A stretch of 64,000 nucleotides of DNA from Ruegeria halocynthiae (GTDB lineage Bacteria; Pseudomonadota; Alphaproteobacteria; Rhodobacterales; Rhodobacteraceae), in assembly GCF_000743705.1 (NCBI RefSeq), contig NZ_JQEZ01000001.1, positions 69,525 through 133,524 of the forward strand, given 5' to 3'. The first letter of the stretch is position 1. Every line of letters starts with the position of its first letter. A program made the position numbers and the translations under genes. Under the pieces are notes generated by a model. It did not search any database and was not told the DNA's origin. It saw nothing but the letters and a program-made list of their open reading frames with translations. Below are positions 16,829 to 24,400 of this stretch, piece after piece.

Positions 16829-17842
16829 TTACCTCTGGGTTTTCACCGTTCTGAACAACAGCAAGAACACAAAGATCGACCCGATCGAGGTTGTGACAAT
16901 CCCCACCGGCAGCTCCTGCGGGGCCAACAGCAACCTGCTGAGGATGTCCGATCCGGTCAGCAGCGCCGCGCCCACCAATGCAGCCGTTGGCAACAGCTGG
17001 CTGTGCAGCGGCCCCGCAATCCCGCGTGCGATATGCGGAACCATCAGGCCGACAAAGCCGATGACACCGGCGACGGACACAAACACAGCCGTCGCAAGCG
17101 CGGCCGCAAAGAACATGGAAAACCTCAACCCCTGCACCGGCACGCCCAAGGTGGCGGCGGTCAGGTCTCCGGTCAGCAGCGCGTCCAGCCAGCGGCTGCG
17201 ATACAAAGAAAAGCTGAGGATCAGCAGCAATCCGGCACAGACAAGCGGGAAGGTCTCCCACCGGGCCAAGCCCAATCCGCCCAGCATCCAGAAAATGACC
17301 GAATGCGCCGCGCGGCTGTCGCCTGCAAAGATCAGATAGTTGGTGATGGCCGAAAACAGGAAAGACACCGCAAGCCCCGCAAGGATCAGCTTTTCCGGGG
17401 CGCTGGTGCGCAGCCCGTGAACCAGCGCCAGCACAATGCCCGACGCCACCAACCCTCCGCAAAATGCCGCCAGCGGCAGCGTCCAGAAACCCAGAACATC
17501 GCCGGTTACGGTTATAACAAACACCGCCCCTGCCGCAGCCCCTGACGACAGACCAAACAGAAACGGATCGGCCAGATCATTGCGCGTTGTAGTTTGCAGA
17601 ACCACGCCAACGATACCCAGGCCCGCCCCGATAACCGCAGCAAACAAGGCGCGGGGCAGACGCAGGTCAAAGACGATCCGATGCATGGCGGACATTTCGC
17701 CCTCTGCCAACCCGGTGCCCAACAGAACCGCCCGCACAGTGTCAGACACTGGAATGGATGTGGTGCCATAGATGGTCGAGATCAGCAAAAGGGCGGCCAG
17801 AACGACCGCCCCCAGCAAAAGCGTCAGGCCCAATCGGCCCAT
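16829..17842 (-). CDS. FecCD/BtuC-family ABC permease for corrinoid or metal chelate
   Basis: The 337-residue, roughly ten-helix protein shows FecCD/BtuC motifs: DLRLPRALFAAVIGAGLGIVG, FLFGLSSGAAAGA, and VGLMVPHIARGIAGPLH towards the C-terminus. It forms the membrane channel for the binding protein encoded one base upstream. As the last gene of a cobalamin-riboswitch operon it probably transports corrinoids or cobalt compounds rather than iron siderophores. Confidence 0.9.
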   Translation of the reverse strand: MGRLGLTLLLGAVVLAALLLISTIYGTTSIPVSDTVRAVLLGTGLAEGEMSAMHRIVFDLRLPRALFAAVIGAGLGIVGVVLQTTTRNDLADPFLFGLSSGAAAGAVFVITVTGDVLGFWTLPLAAFCGGLVASGIVLALVHGLRTSAPEKLILAGLAVSFLFSAITNYLIFAGDSRAAHSVIFWMLGGLGLARWETFPLVCAGLLLILSFSLYRSRWLDALLTGDLTAATLGVPVQGLRFSMFFAAALATAVFVSVAGVIGFVGLMVPHIARGIAGPLHSQLLPTAALVGAALLTGSDILSRLLLAPQELPVGIVTTSIGSIFVFLLLFRTVKTQR

Positions 17843-17843
17843 A

Positions 17844-18791
17844 TCAGTTCAGGCCCGGGTGCAGGGCCTGCGCCATTTTCGAGATCGCCTCGATATTTGC
17901 GGGGCCTGGTGTCAGTTCCTCATAGCGCAAACCGATCCAGCGTTCGTTTTTCACCGCATCCGTTTGCGACATAACTGGATGTTCCTGCAGGAATTTGAAC
18001 GTATCCGCCGCGCCGTTGCCGGTTTGATAATCCAGCAAAACAAGGAATTCCGGATTTGCCGCCGCAACCGTTTCCCACGACGTTCGGCCCCAGCTTGTGT
18101 CCATGTCATGGGTGACGTTCTCACCCCCCGCCGCCGCGATCATTGCGTCAGGAATGGCGAATTTTCCCGCCGTAAAGGGCGCATCCGCAGGGCCGTCCAG
18201 CAGGAAGACACGGGGCTTTGGCAGATCCGCCGTTTGCGCCTGAATCGCGGACAGTTCTTCCCGCCAACCGCTGACAAGCGTTTCGGCCTTGTCTTCGACA
18301 TGCATGACCTTGCCCAGCCGCAGTACGTCGTTGAACAGCAGGTCCATGCTGGCTTCGGGGCGGTTTTTGTCCAGATGTACGCAGCTTTCCGTCAGGATCA
18401 TGGTCTTGATCCCAAACGGTGCCAGCGTGTCAGGCGTCACATCGCCACCGGGCTTCATGCCATAATACCAGCCTGCAAAGAACAGATCGGCCTCAACCGC
18501 GACAAGGTTTTCAATCGTCGGGTACTTTGGCGCAAGCTCGGGGATATCGCCGCGCAGCGTGTCGAACTCGGGGCTGGTCTTGTACCATCCGGTGATGCCG
18601 GTCAAACCGACGATCTTGTCCTGCAGACCCAGAGCAAAGGCCATATCGGTCATGTTCATATCGTGGACAACCAGCCGCTCGGGCTGGGTTTCAAACACCA
18701 GAGGTTCGCCGCAGTTATCGACCGTTACCTCATGCGCGGCGGCGCCGCCTGCCATGGCTGTCATCAGCGCCACGGACCAGATGTGTTTCAT
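17844..18791 (-). CDS. Periplasmic binding protein for corrinoid/metal chelate (BtuF/FhuD-like)
   Basis: The protein has 315 residues with a signal peptide ending near GGAAAHEV. The class III binding-protein fold is indicated by PERLVVHDMNMTDMAFALGL, EADLFFAGWYYGMKPGG and ERWIGLRYEELTPGP. It lies between the ATPase and permease genes, with GGAG about eight bases before its ATG. Riboswitch control favours a cobalamin, precursor or cobalt-related ligand. Confidence 0.88.
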   Translation of the reverse strand: MKHIWSVALMTAMAGGAAAHEVTVDNCGEPLVFETQPERLVVHDMNMTDMAFALGLQDKIVGLTGITGWYKTSPEFDTLRGDIPELAPKYPTIENLVAVEADLFFAGWYYGMKPGGDVTPDTLAPFGIKTMILTESCVHLDKNRPEASMDLLFNDVLRLGKVMHVEDKAETLVSGWREELSAIQAQTADLPKPRVFLLDGPADAPFTAGKFAIPDAMIAAAGGENVTHDMDTSWGRTSWETVAAANPEFLVLLDYQTGNGAADTFKFLQEHPVMSQTDAVKNERWIGLRYEELTPGPANIEAISKMAQALHPGLN

Positions 18792-18808
18792 TTAGGCTGC
18801 TCCTTCGT

Positions 18809-19594
18809 TTAGGTAAAAACAGTGGTTCTTCGGATATCCAGCGCCGGAACGACACGGCCTTCGTGGTGAAAGCACAGGTAGTCCACGCCGAAAGTTTCGC
18901 GCACCCGTTCAGGCGTCAGCACGTCGGCCACCGGGCCGAACCCGGTCAGGCGGGTGTTTTTCATCAGCGCGACATGGGTGGCAAATTCAGGGATCATCAC
19001 CAGATCGTGGACGATCATGACCACGGTGATGCCAAGCTGAGCCACCAGCGACAGCATCCGCCCCTTGGCGTCCGGGTCCAGGTGGTTGGTGGGTTCGTCC
19101 AGAAACAGCAGTGACGGGTTTTGCGCCAACGCCCGGGCGATATGCGCCCGCTGACGCTCACCCCCTGAAAGCTGAACCATCCGCTTACCGGCCAGCGCCC
19201 CAAGACCCGTTATATCCAGAATGCGCGCCAGCTCATCGGCGTGTGCGCCGGCGGAACGATCCGCGCGGATCGGAATCTGCCCCAACGCGACGTAGTCGCG
19301 CAGCGTCAAACGTCCGTCCGGCATTTCATGCTGGCTGACCACGGCAATCGTCCGGGCGCGCGCCTTGGCCGACAGGTCCTTCAGGCTGCACCCCTTGATC
19401 AGCACATCACCCAACGCCAGACCCTCGGCCCCGCAGAGCAGGTTCAGCAGCGTGGTCTTGCCCGCCCCGTTCGGACCGGCAATCGCCAGTATGGCACCCT
19501 CATTCAATTCAAAGGACACATCCTGCAACAGGACGTCACCGTTCAGCGCAAAATACTCAAGATCCTTGGCTATCAGAAACGGCATGCGCGTCAT
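18809..19594 (-). CDS. ABC ATPase of the corrinoid/metal chelate importer (BtuD/FecE-like)
   Basis: The 261-residue ATPase has Walker A at 40-47 (GPNGAGKT), signature LSGGE at 142-146, Walker B LLFLDEP at 162-168 and a switch His in VMIVHDLVMI. It resembles BtuD/FecE proteins that energise vitamin B12 and iron-chelate uptake. The start overlaps the previous stop as ATGA. Confidence 0.92.
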   Translation of the reverse strand: MTRMPFLIAKDLEYFALNGDVLLQDVSFELNEGAILAIAGPNGAGKTTLLNLLCGAEGLALGDVLIKGCSLKDLSAKARARTIAVVSQHEMPDGRLTLRDYVALGQIPIRADRSAGAHADELARILDITGLGALAGKRMVQLSGGERQRAHIARALAQNPSLLFLDEPTNHLDPDAKGRMLSLVAQLGITVVMIVHDLVMIPEFATHVALMKNTRLTGFGPVADVLTPERVRETFGVDYLCFHHEGRVVPALDIRRTTVFT

Positions 19595-19800
19595 TTCAGG
19601 TTCTCCTTTGCGATCCGGGGCATCCGAGACAGGGTTTTTGTCAGCAACGCACGTGGCCGATCTGTGGCGTTGGTCCAGCCATCCGTGCTGTGCTGAAACT
19701 GCGCGGCAAATTCCGCCAGCGCGTCACGCAGGGCGCTTGCCGATTGGCCACCCTTGCAGGTCGCGCAGATCAGAAGAAAATGGTCAGATGAAGCTGGCAT
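19591..19800 (-). CDS. Short DUF1636-like putative metal-binding protein, internally shortened
   Basis: The 69-residue product starts with HFLLICATCKGGQ, matching the N-terminal CxxC segment of DUF1636 proteins, and ends with STDGWTNATDRPRALLTKTLSRMPR, matching the family C-terminus. Known members are about 120-130 residues and have a central cysteine-containing segment that is missing here. DUF1636 genes are commonly riboswitch-linked to cobalamin/cobalt transport, in line with this context. The frame remains intact, so it may be a functional short form or an in-frame deletion. The family match is from memory of its pattern, not a search. Confidence 0.55.
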   Translation of the reverse strand: MPASSDHFLLICATCKGGQSASALRDALAEFAAQFQHSTDGWTNATDRPRALLTKTLSRMPRIAKENLK

Positions 19801-19870
19801 TGTCCGCCTCGCTTTTCGCCAAGCGCGGATCGAAGGTGCCAGTCGTGTAAACACGTATCAAACGTGCCAT
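19784..19870 (-). CDS. 28-residue small ORF at the head of the riboswitch operon
   Basis: An AAGGAGG sits five bases before the ATG at 19870, the best ribosome-binding site in this area. It opens a 28-codon frame (MARLIRVYTTGTFDPRLAKS and eight more residues) that ends in TGA at 19784. This overlaps the start of the DUF1636-like gene (19800) in a different frame. It could be a leader peptide whose translation couples to the operon. No homologue is recognised. Confidence 0.45.
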   Translation of the reverse strand: MARLIRVYTTGTFDPRLAKSEADNASFI

Positions 19871-19910
19871 CAAAGCCTCCTTCCAGGACGCCCCGCCCCG
19901 GGTTGGTTGA

Positions 19911-20090
19911 ACATCTGATGGCAGGTCTCCTGACTTGCGGGTCGATGCTTGGCCATCCTTCCCGACCCGTTGGGTCAGTGGGTGTTTGGCGTCGCTTGCC
20001 GCTTACAGTTGCGGGGGCAGTTACGGAGTTGGCGAACCTCACCGTATTCCCTTTTCATCCCTTGGGCGTACCATCGGGAACCATCTGCGG
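19911..20090 (-). promoter_or_regulatory. Cobalamin (adenosylcobalamin) riboswitch
   Basis: On the minus strand the leader contains the conserved core: GGGAATACGGTGAGG, AACTGCCCCCGCAACTGT with GTAAGCGG, a variable arm, and the B12-box-type AAGTCAGGAGACCTGCC near the 3' end (19920-19936). GATGG near the 5' end can pair with CCATC at the 3' end to close P1. It precedes the small ORF and the ABC importer genes, so cobalamin should turn off this uptake operon. Confidence 0.93.
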
Positions 20091-20193
20091 ACTGAGTGCC
20101 CGAGGCCGCGTTAACTGTCAATACGAACCGGTCATTTCAATGCGCGAATTGTTGCTATGGGTCCGCCGCTCATGGCGTCCCATGCGCCGCTTC

Positions 20194-21156
20194 TCAGGCG
20201 TTGGCGCGCGCGGGGGCTTTGTCCGGGAACAAGGCGTGCTTGCAAGTTTCCGAAATGAAATCGCTGACAAGCCGGATGCGGGCAATATCGCGCAGATCAG
20301 GGTGCATGAGTATCCACAGATCATCCTTGCTTTGCAGGATACCGGGCAGCAATTCGACAAGGTCGTTCTGAGCATCGCCCAGATACCGGGGAAATGCCGC
20401 CAGCCCTAGTCCGCTTTTGACGGCTTCCATTTGCGCGTGAATATTGTCGGTTGCCAGCGCCACATTACAGCGATCGGAAATCCGACCAAATTCGACCGAT
20501 TGCTTGGTGTGGGCCAGTGATCCGGTGGCAGCAATAATATTGTGACCTGTGAGGTCATCGACTGTTCGGAACGGAGCCAGCTCTTGCAGATATTCGCGCG
20601 AGGCGTAGATGCCAAAGCCGATCTGACACAGCTTCTTGCCGATCAGCCGTTCCTGATCCGGTGCGCCGATCCGGACGGCAATATCCGCCTCGCGGTTCAA
20701 CAGGTTGAGCCGCCGTGTCGACAATGTCAGCTGCACACGCACAAACGGATATAGATCGTGCAATTCTTTTAGGCGGGGGGCCAGCAGGATTTGCCCTAAC
20801 CCACCGGGTGCGGTGACCTTGACCGTCCCCTTGGTCTGACCGTTGTCGTTGAATATCGTGTCACTGATGGTCATGACGCCCCGTTCAAGCTGTTCCGCAT
20901 GGGGCAGGATCTGGGATCCGCAACTGGTCAGTTTGACCCCGGACACGCCCCGGTCGAAAACGGTTGCGGACAGGGCGGTTTCCAGCTCGCGTATTTTGCG
21001 CCCGACTGTGGCCGGACTTTCGCGTAGCTCAGTCGAAGCACCGGCAATGCTACCTGCGCGCGCAACCGCCAGAAAGAACCGGTACAGGTCCCAGTTCTGT
21101 TCGGTGGGCGCGTCCGCCCCGGATTGATTGCCAATTTTCATCGCGACAAAACTCAT
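20194..21156 (-). CDS. LysR-family transcriptional regulator
   Basis: A LysR winged HTH lies near the N-terminus (WDLYRFFLAVARAGSIAGAS; SPATVGRKIRELETAL), followed by a two-lobe effector domain (VKVTAPGGLGQILLAPRL; EADIAVRIGAPDQERLIG). The start is uncertain: ATGs at 21156 and 21141 are both reasonable, and the frame extends to a TTG at 21228. It is divergent from the giant RTX gene with only about 260 bp between, so it may control that gene. Its stop lies about 100 bp upstream of the riboswitch on the same strand. Confidence 0.88.
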   Translation of the reverse strand: MSFVAMKIGNQSGADAPTEQNWDLYRFFLAVARAGSIAGASTELRESPATVGRKIRELETALSATVFDRGVSGVKLTSCGSQILPHAEQLERGVMTISDTIFNDNGQTKGTVKVTAPGGLGQILLAPRLKELHDLYPFVRVQLTLSTRRLNLLNREADIAVRIGAPDQERLIGKKLCQIGFGIYASREYLQELAPFRTVDDLTGHNIIAATGSLAHTKQSVEFGRISDRCNVALATDNIHAQMEAVKSGLGLAAFPRYLGDAQNDLVELLPGILQSKDDLWILMHPDLRDIARIRLVSDFISETCKHALFPDKAPARANA

Positions 21157-21418
21157 TTCCTTGCGGGTAAATCCAGGCCCCCGCTGGCAGTTTCGATCTA
21201 TTGATATGAATTTCGTAATACCACTCAATTTTAGTTGTGTTGGCGTGATTGGAAAAAAGATTCACGTAAAAACAACATGGTAACCCTCAATACCCGTGTT
21301 TCTCAAAATGATGCGCAGCGCATCAAATTTGATGCGTTGCGGTTTTTCAGGGCCGTCACACTTTCATCCTCGGCAGGCACGCAAAGGGGTCCGCCTTGGT
21401 AATTTTGGAGACGAGTCC

Positions 21419-24400
21419 ATGGAAGAACGCAATTTACAAGCTCCGCCGATTGAGGGTGACGAGAATGACAACCAACTGATCGGCACGCCGCAAAACGACG
21501 TCATTAATGGCAACGGCGGTGGCGACCAATTGATTGGCAATGGCGGCAACGACATTCTGACCGGCGGAGCGGGCGAGGACAACATCATCGGCGGTGAAGG
21601 CATCGACACAGCTCGTTTCGACGACGCCCCCAATGCAGTGACCATTCTTGAGGACCCGGACCAGCCCGGTCGGATCATCGCGGCACGTCTGGCGATCAAC
21701 GAAGATGGCGTGGCCATCATCGAAGAAAACGAGATTTCCGGCATCGAACAAGTCGTGTTCCCGGAAACGGGTGGTTCGATCCTCGTCGACGGAATTGTCG
21801 AAGTCACGGCGGATGAAATCGAAAACGCAATCAATGAGCCAGAGGACGGAGACGGCCTCGCAAACGTAGTAAACCCACAGGAGAACCAGGATTTGACTAT
21901 CAATGGTGATGAAAACGACAACGTGTTGGTCGGCGGTGCAGGCGACGACACGATTAATGGCCTGGGTGGTAACGACACTCTGACCGGTGGTCTGGGCAAT
22001 GACACACTGGACGGTGGTGCGGATAATGACACCGCATCGTTCAACGATCTGGACGTTGGTGTGACTGCCGATCTGGCGAATGGGTCGTCGACCCGCGTGA
22101 CCGGGTTCCAGCTGGTAACTTCAAACGCGCCTTTGGCTTCGCTGACCACCGGTCAGAGCCCATCGGAGCTGTTTGACGAAGCCGCAGCCGGCAACCTTTA
22201 CTTCAACATCCATACCAACGACTTCCCCGGCGGCGAAATTCGCGGTCAGCTGACAGTCGAAGATAGCGTCCCCTCGGACGGCTTCCCGCGCGTCCTAACG
22301 CTGAGCGCAACTCTGGACAGCGCGCAGGAACCCAACGACGCCAGCGATTCCGAAGCCACTGGTACGGCGCAGGTGATCATCATTGATGATGGCAACAGCA
22401 TCACCTACAACTCATTCCTGGATGTTACCGGCATCTCGCAGACCGACCTGCTTCCGGTTGCGGGTGTCAGCTCGATCCACATCCACAATGCTCCAGCAGG
22501 CGTGAACGGTCCGGTCATCGTTGACCCGATCCAGGATGCTGGCGGCAACGTGTTTGGCGAAAGCCCGGATGCGCCGGACGGCAACGTGATCCAGTTCGAA
22601 GTTGACCAGGACACTCTGATCAACATCGAAAACCTTGAAGGATCGGATGATGACGATCTGCTGCAGGGTGACGAAAACGACAATGTCCTGAACGGTCTTG
22701 GCGGTAACGACACCCTTGTCGGCGGTTTGGGCGAAGACCAGCTGAACGGCGGTGAAGGCATCGACACCGCAGTGTTCAACGACATCGACGTACCGGTTTC
22801 GGTCACGCTGGGTGGCGATTTTGTCCCACAAGGCGTGCGTGAAACCGGTTTCTCGGTTGAAGTGGACGATCAGCCTCTGGCGTCGCTGACCACCGAGCAA
22901 AGCCCCGAAGAACTGGTCGAGGAAGCGGTTGCAGGCAACCTGTATTACAACATCCACACCACCGATTTCCCCGGCGGTGAAATTCGCGGTCAGTTGCTGG
23001 TTGAAAGCGACGAAACCGAAGAAGGCGTTCGCACCATCACGCTGAACGCGCAGTTGGATGCGGCGCAGGAGCCGAACGGTGCAAGCGACTCTGAGGCAAC
23101 CGGTGTTGGCACCGTTGTCATCCGTGTCGAAGACGATGTTGTCACCTACAGCTCGGACCTGTCGGTCGAAGGTATCGCCTCGACGGAACTGCTGCCGGTG
23201 GCAGGCGTCAGCGCCATCCATCTGCACAACGCCCCTGCAGGCATCAACGGTCCGGTGATCACCGACATCGTGCAGGATGCAGGCGGTGACGTGAACGGTG
23301 AATTGGAAGATGGCGGCGACGTCTTCTTTGAGGTCATCGAACGGGACAATCTGGACAGCATCGAGAATGTCGAAGGATCAAATGACGACGACCTGATCCT
23401 TGGCGATGAAAACGACAACGTCCTGAACGGAAACGACGGTGATGACACCATTCGGGGTCTGGCTGGCAACGACGTCCTGAACGGCGGCGCGGGCAATGAC
23501 ATCTTGGAAGGTGGCGCGGACAATGACACCCTTGTTGGTGGTCTGGGCAACGATCAGCTGGACGGTGGCGAAGGCATCGACACTGTCGATTTCCGCGACA
23601 TTGATGTCGCGGTAAATGCCGCCCTGATCGAAGGCGGCGGTATCGCGTTGCGTACGCCCGGCTTCTCGGTTGACTTCGACGATCAGCCTCTGGAATCTCT
23701 GACCACCGAGCAGAGCCCGGAAGAACTGGTTGCCGAAGCGGTTGCAGGCAACCTGTACTACAACATCCACACCAATGACTTCCCCGGCGGTGAAATCCGC
23801 GGACAGCTGCTGGTGACCAGCGATGTGACCGAAGGAGGCATTCGCACCATCACTCTGAACGCGCAACTGGATGCGGCGCAGGAACCCGATGGCGCAAGCG
23901 ACTCGGAAGCGACCGGTAACGGTACTGTGGTGATTGTCGTCGATGGCGACTCGGTGACCTACAGCTCGGACCTGTCCGTTTCGGGTATTTCGCCGATGGA
24001 TCTGCTGCCAGTTGCTGGTGTCAGTTCCATTCATCTGCACAACGCCCCAGCCGGCATCAATGGTCCGGTGATCACCGATATCTTCCAGGATGCAGGTGGC
24101 AACACAATCGGGTTTGTTGTCGGTGGCAATGGTACGGTCTTTGATACTGTTGACGAGTTGGACACTCTGACCAATATCGAAAACATCGAAGGCTCGAACG
24201 ATCCCGATACCCTTATCGGCAGCGACGTAGCCAACGTGATCAACGGCAATGACGGTGACGACAATATCACCGGTCTGGGCGGTAACGATACGCTGAACGG
24301 CGGTGAAGGCAATGACGCCATCAGCGGTGGTGCCGGCGCTGACACCCTGATCGGTGGGGAAGGCGACGATGTCCTCGCCGGCGGCGGTGGTGTTGACATC

